From: Alphaproteobacteria bacterium
GTDB taxonomy: Bacteria > Pseudomonadota > Alphaproteobacteria > Geminicoccales > Geminicoccaceae
Assembly: GCA_027045875.1 (NCBI GenBank)
Contig: JALUAG010000107.1
Coordinates: 1-64,000, forward strand
DNA: 64,000 nt
Direction of reading: 5' to 3'
Of the stretch, positions 41,096 to 51,558 are shown in pieces (positions within the stretch are counted from its first letter, which is position 1; every line of letters begins with the position of its first letter). The notes beneath the pieces were generated by a model. The model ran no database searches. It was given only the letters and a program-made list of their open reading frames with translations, and was not told where the DNA came from. The position numbers and the translations under genes are program-made.

Positions 41096-42589
41096 TCAGA
41101 ACCGCGGCAGGTCGGGAAAGCGCGTGCGGCCGTGATGGACGTGGACACGGCCCAGCTCGGCGCAGCGGTGGAGCTCGGGGAACATCTTGCCGGGGTTGAG
41201 GATCTGCGTGGGGTCGAAGGCGCATTTGACCCGCTGCTGCTGATTGAGATCCTCCTCGTCGAACATGGTGGGCATGAGATCGCGCTTCTCGATGCCGACC
41301 CCGTGCTCGCCGGTCAGCACTCCGCCCACCGCGACGCAGAGCTTGAGGATCTCGGCCCCGAATTCCTCGGCCTTCTCGAGCTCCCCCGGCCTGTTGGCAT
41401 CGTAGAGGATGAGGGGATGGAGGTTGCCGTCGCCGGCGTGGAACACGTTGGCCACGGCGAGACCGAAGCGCTCGCTCATCTCGCCGATGCCGGCCAGCAC
41501 CTCGGCGAGACGGCCGCGGGGGATGGTGCCGTCCATGCAGTAGTAGTCGGGCGAGATGCGTCCCACCGCCGGAAAGGCGTTCTTGCGCCCGGCCCAGAAG
41601 CGCAGCCGCTCCTCCTCGCTCTCGCTGGCCTTGGTGAGGAAGGCGCCGTGCTGGCGGGCGATGGCGGTGACGGTGCCGATCAGATGCTCCACCTCGGCCG
41701 CCGGCCCGTCGAGCTCGCAGATGAGGAGCGCCTCGGCCTCGCGCGGATAGCCCGCGCCGCAGAAGTCCTCGGCGGCGTTGATGGCCGGCCTGTCCATCAT
41801 CTCGAGACCGGCGGGGATGATGCCGTTGCCGATGATGGAGGCGACGCAGTCGCCGGCCCGCACCACGCTGTCGAAGGCCATGAGCACCGCCCGCGCCGTC
41901 TCGGGGGCTCTCAGGATGCGCACGGTGACCTCGGTGACCACCGCGAGCAGCCCCTCGGAGCCGGTGAGCAGACCGACGAGATCGTAGCCCTCGGCGTCGA
42001 GATGCTTGCCGCCGAGACGCAGGATCTCGCCGTCGGTGGTGACCAGCTCGAGGCCCAGGATGTTGTTGGTGGTGAGCCCGTACTTGAGGCAGTGCACGCC
42101 GCCCGAGTTCTCGGCCACGTTGCCGCCGATGGTGCAGGCGATCTGCGAGGAGGGATCGGGGGCGTAGTAGAAGCCGGCGTGCTCGACGGCGCGGGTGATG
42201 CCCAGATTGGTGACCCCGGGCTGGGCGGTCACCGTGCGGTTCTCGAAATCGATGTCGAGGATGCGGTTGAACTTCGCCATGCCGAGCACGATGCCGTCGG
42301 CCAGCGGCAGGGCGCCACCGGAAAGGGAGGTACCGGCGCCGCGGGGCACCACCCGTACCCCCTCCTCCCGGCAGTAGCGCAGGATGGCCGCCACCTGCGA
42401 GGTGGTGTCGGGGAGCACCACCGCCATGGGCGGGTTGCGATAGGCGGTGAGCCCGTCGCTCTCGTAGGCGCGCAGCTCCTCGGGATCGTCGATCACCCCC
42501 TCCCCGGGCACGATCCCGCGCAGATCGGCGACGATGCGGTCGCGTTTCGCGAGGATCTCCGGGTCCGGTTCGGGCAGGGTGATCTGCAT
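41096..42589 (-). CDS. glcD: Glycolate oxidase catalytic subunit GlcD
   Basis: FAD-linked subunit that oxidises glycolate to glyoxylate. The 497-residue protein has VVPRGAGTSLSGGALPL (FAD pyrophosphate loop), SSQIACTIGGNVAENSGGVHCLKYG, and the C-terminal VANVFHAGDGNLHPLILYD and GGVLTGEHGVGIEKRDLM metal/flavin motifs. ATG 42589 has GAGGAG just upstream. It starts the glcDEF block, which continues into the LuxR-type regulator and Calvin genes on the same strand. Confidence 0.96.
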   Translation of the reverse strand: MQITLPEPDPEILAKRDRIVADLRGIVPGEGVIDDPEELRAYESDGLTAYRNPPMAVVLPDTTSQVAAILRYCREEGVRVVPRGAGTSLSGGALPLADGIVLGMAKFNRILDIDFENRTVTAQPGVTNLGITRAVEHAGFYYAPDPSSQIACTIGGNVAENSGGVHCLKYGLTTNNILGLELVTTDGEILRLGGKHLDAEGYDLVGLLTGSEGLLAVVTEVTVRILRAPETARAVLMAFDSVVRAGDCVASIIGNGIIPAGLEMMDRPAINAAEDFCGAGYPREAEALLICELDGPAAEVEHLIGTVTAIARQHGAFLTKASESEEERLRFWAGRKNAFPAVGRISPDYYCMDGTIPRGRLAEVLAGIGEMSERFGLAVANVFHAGDGNLHPLILYDANRPGELEKAEEFGAEILKLCVAVGGVLTGEHGVGIEKRDLMPTMFDEEDLNQQQRVKCAFDPTQILNPGKMFPELHRCAELGRVHVHHGRTRFPDLPRF

Positions 42590-42662
42590 GGCTCCTCTCC
42601 GGCGTCGCGACGGTGACCGTCCGCCGAATATAGGGGGCGGCGGACGGCCTGGTAAGCCGCCC

Positions 42663-43553
42663 TCAGCCCTCCTCGCCGGCCACCCGGGTGCCGGCCAGGA
42701 ACTCGAGCGCCCGCACCATGGCCGAATGGTCCCAGCCCGCGCCGCCGTGGGCGCGGCAGGCGTTGAACAGCTCCTGCGCGGTGGCGGTGTTGGGCAGCGA
42801 CAGGCCCATCTGCCGGGCACCGTCGAGGGCGAGCCCGAGATCCTTCTGGTGGAGCTCGATGCGAAAACCCGGCTCGAAGGTGCGCTCGATCATCCGGAGC
42901 CCGTGCACCTCGAGGATCTTGGAGCCGGCGAAGCCGCCCATCAGCGCCTCGCGCACCTTGGCCGGATCGGCGCCCGCCCTGGCGGCGAACAGCAGCCCCT
43001 CGGCCACCGCCTCGATGGTCAGGGCGACGATGATCTGGTTGGCGACCTTGGCCGTCTGGCCGTCGCCGTTGGGGCCGATCAGGGTGATGTTCTTGCCCAT
43101 CAGTTCGAACAGGGGCTTCGCGCGGGCGAAGGCCTCCTCGCTGCCACCCACCATGATGGTGAGGGTGCCCGCCTTGGCCCCCACCTCGCCGCCCGAGACC
43201 GGCGCATCGAGATAGCCGCAGCCCAGGGCGCCGATGCGGGCGGCGAACTCCTTGGTGGCCAGGGGGGCGATGGAGCTCATGTCGATCACGAGCTTGCCCG
43301 CCGTGAGCCCCTCGGCGACGCCGTTCTCGCCGAACAGCACCTTCTCCACGTCGGGGGTGTCGGGCAGCATGGTGATGATCACCTCGGCCGCCGCCGCCAC
43401 CTCGCGCGGCGTGGTGTGCGGAATGCCGCCGGCATCCACCAGTTCCTGCGGCACGCCGGAGCGGCTCATGAGATGGACCTCGTGGCCGCCCGCGATGAGA
43501 TGTCCGGCCATGGGCCTGCCCATGATGCCGAGACCGATGAAACCGACCTTCAT
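42663..43553 (-). CDS. garR: 2-hydroxy-3-oxopropionate (tartronate semialdehyde) reductase
   Basis: Reduces tartronate semialdehyde to D-glycerate with NAD(P)H. It belongs to the beta-hydroxyacid dehydrogenase family (296 residues): GFIGLGIMGRPMAGHLI dinucleotide fold, VIDMSSIAP, DAPVSGGEVGAKAGTLTIMVGG (substrate motif) and GQTAKVANQ with the catalytic lysine. GGAGG lies close upstream of the ATG. Position between hyi and glcD supports the glyoxylate-to-glycerate role over other members of the family. Confidence 0.93.
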   Translation of the reverse strand: MKVGFIGLGIMGRPMAGHLIAGGHEVHLMSRSGVPQELVDAGGIPHTTPREVAAAAEVIITMLPDTPDVEKVLFGENGVAEGLTAGKLVIDMSSIAPLATKEFAARIGALGCGYLDAPVSGGEVGAKAGTLTIMVGGSEEAFARAKPLFELMGKNITLIGPNGDGQTAKVANQIIVALTIEAVAEGLLFAARAGADPAKVREALMGGFAGSKILEVHGLRMIERTFEPGFRIELHQKDLGLALDGARQMGLSLPNTATAQELFNACRAHGGAGWDHSAMVRALEFLAGTRVAGEEG

Positions 43554-43577
43554 GCCTCTCCTCCCCGCAAAGTGTCC

Positions 43578-44375
43578 TCAACCACCGTTGGCACCGTCGG
43601 CGCGCCAGCGGCTCAGCCAGCCGAGCCCGGCGCGGGTGTCTCCGAGCGGCTTGTACTCGCAACCGACCCAGCCGGCATAGCCCCGCGCGTCGAGATGCCC
43701 GAGCACGAAATCGTAGGCGATCTCGCCGGTGCCGGGTTCGTGGCGGCCGGGATGATCGGCGATCTGGACGTGGGCGATGCGGTGCTGCAGGCGGTCGAAG
43801 GTGGGGGTGAGATCCCCCTGCATGATCTGCATGTGGTAGAAATCGTACTGGAGATGGAGGTTGTCGCTGCCCACCGCCTCCAGGATCCGGAGCGCCTGGT
43901 CGGTGCGGGAGACGAAGAAGCCCGGGACGTCGCGGGTGTTGATGGGCTCCAGGAGGAGCCGGATGCCGGCATCGGCCAGGGCGCGGGCGGCGAAGGCGAG
44001 ATTGTCTACCAGCACCGCCTCGAGGCGGGCGGGGTCGGCGTCCGGCGGCGCGATGCCGGCCAGGCAGTTGAGCTGCCGGCACCCCAGGGTCCGGGCGTAG
44101 GCGATCGCCTTTTCGACCCCGCTCCGGAACTCCTCGACCCGGTCGGGCAGGCAGGCGATGCCGCGCTCGCCGGCCTCCCAGTCGCCCGCCGGCAGGTTGA
44201 ACAGCACCTGCTCGAGGCCGTTCTCCTCGAGCCGGGCGGCCAGGGTCTCCGCCGGAAAGGCGTAGGGGAACAGGTACTCCACACCGCGGAAACCGTCGGT
44301 GGCGGCGGCCGCGAACCGGTCGAGGAAGTCCCGCTCCCCGTACAGCATGCTGAGATTGGCGCAGAAACGCGGCAT
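43578..44375 (-). CDS. hyi: Hydroxypyruvate isomerase
   Basis: Interconverts hydroxypyruvate and tartronate semialdehyde. The 265-residue TIM barrel of the AP-endonuclease-2 superfamily begins PRFCANLSMLYGERDFLDRF and has GFRGVEYLFPY, LLLEPINTRDVPGF, YDFYHMQIMQGDL and VGCEYKPLGDT, matching Hyi. GGAGG sits seven bases before the ATG. It lies between gcl and garR, the usual glyoxylate pathway order. Confidence 0.93.
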   Translation of the reverse strand: MPRFCANLSMLYGERDFLDRFAAAATDGFRGVEYLFPYAFPAETLAARLEENGLEQVLFNLPAGDWEAGERGIACLPDRVEEFRSGVEKAIAYARTLGCRQLNCLAGIAPPDADPARLEAVLVDNLAFAARALADAGIRLLLEPINTRDVPGFFVSRTDQALRILEAVGSDNLHLQYDFYHMQIMQGDLTPTFDRLQHRIAHVQIADHPGRHEPGTGEIAYDFVLGHLDARGYAGWVGCEYKPLGDTRAGLGWLSRWRADGANGG

Positions 44376-44397
44376 CCGTATCCTCCCTTCGCTCCGC

Positions 44398-46149
44398 TCA
44401 GGCGTCCTCGAGCGCCAGATCGAGGACGGGCTCGTACTCGGTGATGCGGTCGATCTCGGGACCCATGGCGATGTTGGTCACCTTCTCGGTGATCACCTCC
44501 ACCACCACCGGCAGCCGCCGGCGCTCGGCCTCCTCCCGCGCCCAGGCGAGGGCCGGGGCGATCTCTCCGGGCGTGAACACCCGCCGGGCGATGCCGCCCA
44601 TCGCCTCCACCGCCTTCACATGGTCGACGCCGTAGGCGTCGATCTCCGGGGCATTGACGTTCTCGAAGCCGATCTGGACTTCGAAATCCATGTCATAGCC
44701 CATCTCCGCCTGGCGGATGAGGCCGAGATAGGCGTTGTTGAGCACCACGGTGACGAAGGGCACCCGGTACTGGGCGGCCACGGCCAGCTCCTCGATCAGG
44801 AACTGGAAGGAGTAGTCGCCGCAGATCGCCACCACCTCGCGCTCGGGTTCGGCCAGCTTGGCGCCGGTGGCGGCCGAGATCTCCCAGCCCAGCGGCCCCG
44901 CCTGGCCACAGATCAGGAACTGGCGCGGCCGGTACATCTCGAGGAACTGGCAGGCGGCGATCTGGTAGAGACCGATGGCGGTGACATAGCGGGTGTCGCG
45001 ATCGAAGGTGGCCATGATCTCCCGGAACACCCGCTGCGGCTTGATGGGCACCTCGTCGAAGTCGGTGCGCCGCCGCATGCTGCGCTTGCGCCGGGCGCAG
45101 GCCGCGACCCAGGCGCTGCGATCGGGCAGCCGGCCGGCATCGCGGCGCCGGCGCGCCTCCGCCACCAGCGCCTCGAGGGCGAGGCGGGCATCGGCCACGA
45201 TACCGAGGTCGGGCCCGAACACGCGGCCGATCTGGGTGGGCTCGATGTCGATGTGGACGAACCTGCGGCCGCGCCGGTAGACCTCGAGGGAGCCCGTGTG
45301 GCGGCTGGCCCAGCGGTTGCCGATGCCGAGCACGAAATCGCTCTCGAGGAAGGTGGCGTTGCCGTAGCGGTGCTGGGTCTGGAGGCCGACCTGGCCGGCC
45401 TGCAGCGGATGATCGTCGGGAATGGCCCCCCAGCCCATCAGCGTCGGCACCACCGGCGTCCGGGTGATCTCGGCGAATTCGACGAGGAGATCGCCGGCAT
45501 CGGCGCCGATCACCCCGCCGCCGGCCATGATGAGCGGTCTCTCGGCGGCCGCCAGCATGTCGAGGGCGCGCCGGATGGCCTCCGGAGCGGGTGCCGGACG
45601 CTGGATCTCGAGCCTCCGGTCGAGGGTCGGATCGTAGGTGATCATCGCCTTCTGCACGTCGATCGGGAGATCGATGTGCACCGGTCCCGGTCGCCCCTCG
45701 CGCATGATCCGGAAGGCCTTGCGGAACACCCCCGGCACCTGGGCCGGCTCCATCACGCAGACCGACCATTTGGTCACCGGCGCGGTGATGGCGGCCACGT
45801 CGACGGCCTGGAAATGCTCCTTGTGGAGTTCGGCACGGGGGGCCTGGCCGGTGATGCAGAGGATGGGGATGCTGTCGGCCATCGCCGAATAGAGCCCCGT
45901 CACCATGTTGGTGCCGGCCGGTCCCGAGGTGCCGACGCAGACGCCGATGCGGCCCGAGCGGGCGCGGGTGTAGCCCTCGGCGGCATGGGTGCCGCCCTCC
46001 TCGTGGCGGACCACGAGATGGCGCATGCGGCTTTTTCGGAGGGCGGCGTAGAAGGGCAGGATGGCGGCGCCGGGAACGCCGAACAGGATCTCGACGCCCT
46101 CGCTTTCGAGAACGCGCACGGCGGCTTCGGCGGCTGTCATCTGGGTCAT
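44398..46149 (-). CDS. gcl: Glyoxylate carboligase, with the canonical catalytic glutamate
   Basis: Thiamine-dependent enzyme that joins two glyoxylates to tartronate semialdehyde and CO2. The 583-residue protein follows E. coli Gcl throughout: [66 protein letters not shown] and [13 protein letters not shown]. At the E. coli Val51 position this protein has Glu50 (RHEEGGTH), the proton-relay glutamate normal in other thiamine enzymes. ATG 46149 has GGGAGG about six bases upstream. Context with hyi, garR and an IclR regulator supports the Gcl role; acetolactate synthase is less likely from the rest of the sequence. Confidence 0.92.
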   Translation of the reverse strand: MTQMTAAEAAVRVLESEGVEILFGVPGAAILPFYAALRKSRMRHLVVRHEEGGTHAAEGYTRARSGRIGVCVGTSGPAGTNMVTGLYSAMADSIPILCITGQAPRAELHKEHFQAVDVAAITAPVTKWSVCVMEPAQVPGVFRKAFRIMREGRPGPVHIDLPIDVQKAMITYDPTLDRRLEIQRPAPAPEAIRRALDMLAAAERPLIMAGGGVIGADAGDLLVEFAEITRTPVVPTLMGWGAIPDDHPLQAGQVGLQTQHRYGNATFLESDFVLGIGNRWASRHTGSLEVYRRGRRFVHIDIEPTQIGRVFGPDLGIVADARLALEALVAEARRRRDAGRLPDRSAWVAACARRKRSMRRRTDFDEVPIKPQRVFREIMATFDRDTRYVTAIGLYQIAACQFLEMYRPRQFLICGQAGPLGWEISAATGAKLAEPEREVVAICGDYSFQFLIEELAVAAQYRVPFVTVVLNNAYLGLIRQAEMGYDMDFEVQIGFENVNAPEIDAYGVDHVKAVEAMGGIARRVFTPGEIAPALAWAREEAERRRLPVVVEVITEKVTNIAMGPEIDRITEYEPVLDLALEDA

Positions 46150-46206
46150 GGCGACCTCCCGAGGATTGTCACCCCCCAGTGTATCCCTTTCGGCCGCCGG
46201 GTACAG

Positions 46207-46239
46207 CGTTTCGGAACACGATTCCGCATGGTGGAAACG
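46207..46239 (-). promoter_or_regulatory. Probable IclR operator upstream of gcl
   Basis: CGGAA-N5-TTCCG (46212-46226) is a perfect palindrome, inside a wider inverted repeat CGTTTC (46207-46212) and GAAACG (46234-46239). The GGAA/TTCC half-sites resemble known IclR-family operators. It lies in the 128-bp gap between the IclR gene and gcl, 58 bases or more before the gcl start. Control of gcl-hyi-garR by the neighbouring regulator is inferred. Confidence 0.5.
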
Positions 46240-46277
46240 ATACATCAACCAACTGAAAAAACGACGAAAAATGCTCG

Positions 46278-47120
46278 TCAAAAACGACTGTCGCGGTCCG
46301 GATGGAGGCCGCCGTAGGCGGCGGTGACCGCCCCGGCGGCGCGCGCCACCAGGGGGCCGAGCTCGGCCAGACGGGCATCGTCGATGCGGGCGCGGGGGCC
46401 GGAGATCGAGAGGGCGGCGATGGCGTAGCCCTGCTCGTCGAACACCGGGGCCGCCACGCAGCGCAGGCCGATCGCGTGCTCCTCGTCGTCGACGGCGAAG
46501 CCGCGGGCGCGGATGCGCGCCAGCTCCTCGCGCAGCCGGGCGGGACGGTCGATGGTGTGCTCGGTGGCCCGCGGCAGGCCGTGACGGCGCAGGATGGCGG
46601 CCAGCTCCTCGTCGCTCCGCCAGGCGAGGAGCGCCTTGCCGGCGCCCGAGCAGTGCATGCGCACGCGACCCCCGGGCCGGGCGATGGCCCGCATCATCTG
46701 CCGGCATTCCACCTGGCCGATGCAGACCGCCTCGCCCTCCTCCTCGACGTAGATGTTGGCGGTCTCGCCGCTGGCCTCCATCAGCCGGCGCATGTGGGGC
46801 CGCGCGGTGCGCACGAGATCGCGGGCGCGCACGAAGGCGCTGCCCACGATGAACGCCTGCACGCCGATCTGCCACAGCCCCTCGGCCGCATCGAAGCGCA
46901 CGAAGCGCGCCGCTTCGAGGGTGGTCAGCAGGCGGTGCAGGGTGGAGGGCGGCAGTCCCAGGATCTCGGCCATCTCGCCGAGGCTCATGCCGTAGGCGCT
47001 CTCCGCCAGCACCTCGAGGATCCGGATCGCCCGCTGCAGCGACTGCACCTGGCCGCGACGGTCGTTGGCCGCCGCCGGCGGGCGGGCGGAGGGGGGCTTG
47101 CGGGAGCGCGCAGCGCTCAT
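46278..47120 (-). CDS. IclR family transcriptional regulator
   Basis: A 280-residue IclR-type regulator. The winged HTH is [16 protein letters not shown] through [28 protein letters not shown]. The effector domain includes [14 protein letters not shown] and [30 protein letters not shown]. The first 20 residues are a basic, proline-rich extension. It precedes gcl on the same strand, so it probably senses glyoxylate or a related acid and controls the glyoxylate genes; this is inference from family and position. Confidence 0.92.
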   Translation of the reverse strand: MSAARSRKPPSARPPAAANDRRGQVQSLQRAIRILEVLAESAYGMSLGEMAEILGLPPSTLHRLLTTLEAARFVRFDAAEGLWQIGVQAFIVGSAFVRARDLVRTARPHMRRLMEASGETANIYVEEEGEAVCIGQVECRQMMRAIARPGGRVRMHCSGAGKALLAWRSDEELAAILRRHGLPRATEHTIDRPARLREELARIRARGFAVDDEEHAIGLRCVAAPVFDEQGYAIAALSISGPRARIDDARLAELGPLVARAAGAVTAAYGGLHPDRDSRF

Positions 47121-47198
47121 GCCGGGAACGCGACGCGGGTCTCCGAGCGACGAAGGCCGGACGAGGCCGGCCTCCCGTTCACCCGGAGATGCCGCGGT

Positions 47199-47324
47199 TC
47201 AGCCCTGGCGGGCCTTGAAGCGCGGATTGGTCTTGTTGATGACGTAGACCCGGCCCTTGCGCCGCACCAGGCGGCAGTCCTTGTGGCGCTTCTTCAGGGT
47301 CTTCAGCGAATTGGCGATCTTCAT
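47199..47324 (-). CDS. rpmJ: 50S ribosomal protein L36, zinc-free type
   Basis: A 41-residue protein, [17 protein letters not shown] at the start and [16 protein letters not shown] at the end, matching the YkgO-type L36 with only one cysteine, not the four-residue zinc ribbon. The gene follows rpmE by 24 bp and may share its transcript. It is too short for most gene callers but the match is clear. Confidence 0.93.
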   Translation of the reverse strand: MKIANSLKTLKKRHKDCRLVRRKGRVYVINKTNPRFKARQG

Positions 47325-47348
47325 GACGGTCTCCGGCCGCGCCGCGCT

Positions 47349-47573
47349 CTACTTCTTGCGGCGGAACTGCTGGAAGCGGCGGTTGAACTTCTCGACCTGA
47401 CCCCGCTGGATCACCTGCATCTGGCCGCCCGTCCAGGCCGGGTGCGACTTGGGATCGACGTCGAGCTGCAAGACGTCGCCCGCCTTGCCCCAGGTCGAGC
47501 GCGTCTTGAACGTCGTCCCGTCGGTCATCACCACGGTGATCTCGTGGTAGTCCGGGTGAATGCCTTCCTTCAC
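47349..47573 (-). CDS. rpmE: 50S ribosomal protein L31, zinc-free type
   Basis: A 74-residue L31: [30 protein letters not shown] and [14 protein letters not shown], ending in a basic tail [12 protein letters not shown]. There are no cysteines, so it is the form that does not need zinc. The start is GTG with GGAGG eight bases upstream. The ABC exporter gene begins 128 bp away on the other strand. Confidence 0.93.
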   Translation of the reverse strand: MKEGIHPDYHEITVVMTDGTTFKTRSTWGKAGDVLQLDVDPKSHPAWTGGQMQVIQRGQVEKFNRRFQQFRRKK

Positions 47574-47701
47574 CGATCTTTCCTCCGCACAGGGCGGCCG
47601 GTATATAGCCGCCGCGGGTACCGAACTCAAGGGTCGCGCCGCCGGTCGCGCGCGGCCGCCGGGTGGCGGCGCGCCGCGGCGGAACATCGAAGGGACGGGG
47701 C

Positions 47702-49504
<1,803 letters not shown>

Positions 49505-49595
49505 CGGCGCATTTCCGTTAACCCGGAATTCACACCGGTGGCCCAGACTGCCCGGAATACGCCCGCGGCTCGCGCCATCGCACATTGGGACGCCC

Positions 49596-51554
49596 ATGCT
49601 CGAACTCCTCCTGGTCGATCCCCGGCCGGACCTCGTGACCGAAATCGAGGCCCTGTTCGGCAGAGGCAACGCCACCCGGCTGGAGATCGCCAGCACCGCC
49701 GATCTCGGCGGCGCGGCGACCCGATGCCGCACCCGGCCGCCGGCCTGCGCCTTCGTCTCCTCGGCCCTGCTGACCCTCGACGAGCGGTCCGAGCTCGAGG
49801 CCCAGATCGCCGGCTTCGGCGAGACCCCGGTGATCGTTCTCGCCGAGCCCGAGCATGCGCGGGCGGCGCCACGGGTGCTGGCCGCCGGCGCCGACGACTG
49901 GGTACCGAAGAGCGGTCCGCTCTTCGTGGGCCTTCCCCGCTTCCTCGCCTACACCCTCGAGCGGGCGGAACTGCGGCGCAATCTGCGCGAGCTCAGGGAG
50001 CGTCAGCGCGCCGATCAGCGGCTGTTCCACGCCCTCATGGACAACACGCCGGTGGCCGTGCTGGCGCTCGACGGGGACGGTCGGGTGGCCCACTGCAACC
50101 GCGGCGCCGGCGAACTCCTGGACCGACCCATCGGCCGCATCGAGGGGCGGCGCTTCGAGGACTTCCTCGCCCCCTCGAGCCGCTGCGTCCTCACGAAGCT
50201 GGCGGCGGCACCGGCTTCGGAGGAGGAGAGCGAGACGCCGGTCGAGCTCGTCACCGCGAGCGGCCCGGAGAAGGTGCGGCTGCGACACTGCGTCGTGCCG
50301 TCCGGCACGGGCGGCGTGTGGCGCTTGGTCTGGCTGGTACCCGAAAGCCGGGAGGTCGCCCCCGCGCCGCCCAGCGACCCCGACGACGCCCTGCGCCGCG
50401 CCCTGCGCGAGGTGCTGGCGAAGGGCGACGGCCGGCTGCCCATGGCCCGCATCCACCTGCTCGGTCTGGACGAACTGCGCACCGCGCTGGGCGAACGTTG
50501 GGACGAGTTCGAGGCGCAGGTGCGGGACGTGGTGGAACGGGTCCTGCGCAGTCAGCTCGGTCCCGGCGAGCGGTTCTGCCGCGAGGCGGAGCTGGGCTAC
50601 GTGATCATCTTCGGTGGCGGCGACGAGCGGCAAGCCGCCGCCCGCATCGCCGCCATCGAGGAGGCCGTGCGAGCGGCGGTGCTCGGGGCCGAGGAGCTGG
50701 CCGAGAGCGGGCGGCTGCAGCGGCCGCCGCTGAGCGGGGAGGCCTACGAGCGTCTCGCCGCCCTCGAGACGAGCATCGAGGAGATCCCCATCGGCGCCGA
50801 AGACCTGGCGGCGGAGGCGGATCTTTGGGAGGTTCTGCGGGCCCGCAGTCACCAGGACGGTCAGGGCGGAGCGACGCATCCGGCCGGGATCATGGCCGAG
50901 CTGCGGAAGACCGCCCACGGCGAGTACGAGCCGGCCCTCGACGGGGACGGCGTCCCGGCACCGATCCTGCTCCTCGCCTTCGACCCCCGCACCCACCTCC
51001 AGGTCGAACGGTACCGGCGCAAGGCCGGCCAGGATCCGACGCTGCTGTTCGAGCTCGACAAGTTCGTACTGGAACGGCACCTGCTGCTGCTCATGGAGGA
51101 GCTGCGCATGGGCAGCGACGTGGCGCTCGTGGACGTCCACCACGAGACCCTGGCCAGCCGCTGTGGCGGTGACGCCTACATGGCCCTCCTGGAGGAGATC
51201 CCGGACGATCTGCGGGCCGTGCTCGGCTTCAACATCTGCGGGGTGCCGCCCGGCGTCTACGCTCCCAAGGTGGCGCGGCTGGTCTCCGCGCTGCGTCCCT
51301 TCTGCCGCCTGCAGGCGGTCGAGGTGGACATCCGCCGCCCGGAGCTGCCGGATCTTCCCACCATCCGGGCGCCGATGGTGACGGTCCCCTTCCACGCGCC
51401 CGCCGGGTCGGAGGCGCCCTGCAGCGAGCGTTTCCGCACCCTTCTGAACCGTGCCCACGCCTGCAAGGTGCGGGTGCTCGTCCGCCGCGTCCCGCGGGGC
51501 TGGAGCGCCTGCCTGCGCGAGCGCTACCCGGTCGATTTCACCTGTCTCGCCTGA
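49596..51554 (+). CDS. Multidomain signalling protein: pseudo-receiver, PAS, degenerate GGDEF/EAL-like
   Basis: A 652-residue cytoplasmic protein. Residues 1-120 look like a receiver fold (LLVDPRPDL; VIVLAEPEH; WVPKSGPL), but where the phosphate-accepting aspartate should be there is VSSALL. A PAS-like domain follows (LMDNTPVAVLALDGDGRVAHCNRGAGELL). The middle (FCREAELGYVIIFGGGDE) recalls a GGDEF fold without its catalytic motif, and the C-terminal part (FELDKFVLERHLLLLMEEL) an EAL fold without the EAL residues. The domain calls after the PAS are tentative. It is monocistronic and convergent with the large coiled-coil gene five bases away. Confidence 0.6.
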   Translation: MLELLLVDPRPDLVTEIEALFGRGNATRLEIASTADLGGAATRCRTRPPACAFVSSALLTLDERSELEAQIAGFGETPVIVLAEPEHARAAPRVLAAGADDWVPKSGPLFVGLPRFLAYTLERAELRRNLRELRERQRADQRLFHALMDNTPVAVLALDGDGRVAHCNRGAGELLDRPIGRIEGRRFEDFLAPSSRCVLTKLAAAPASEEESETPVELVTASGPEKVRLRHCVVPSGTGGVWRLVWLVPESREVAPAPPSDPDDALRRALREVLAKGDGRLPMARIHLLGLDELRTALGERWDEFEAQVRDVVERVLRSQLGPGERFCREAELGYVIIFGGGDERQAAARIAAIEEAVRAAVLGAEELAESGRLQRPPLSGEAYERLAALETSIEEIPIGAEDLAAEADLWEVLRARSHQDGQGGATHPAGIMAELRKTAHGEYEPALDGDGVPAPILLLAFDPRTHLQVERYRRKAGQDPTLLFELDKFVLERHLLLLMEELRMGSDVALVDVHHETLASRCGGDAYMALLEEIPDDLRAVLGFNICGVPPGVYAPKVARLVSALRPFCRLQAVEVDIRRPELPDLPTIRAPMVTVPFHAPAGSEAPCSERFRTLLNRAHACKVRVLVRRVPRGWSACLRERYPVDFTCLA

Positions 51555-51558
51555 CGCC

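Noticed and set aside
37596-41135. A 1179-residue plus-strand open frame
   Set aside because: Antisense shadow of glpX, the LuxR-type regulator, glcF and glcE; no recognisable motif.
44398-46149. Acetolactate synthase instead of glyoxylate carboligase
   Set aside because: The active-site glutamate is present, but the rest of the sequence and the hyi/garR context match glyoxylate carboligase; no small regulatory subunit follows.
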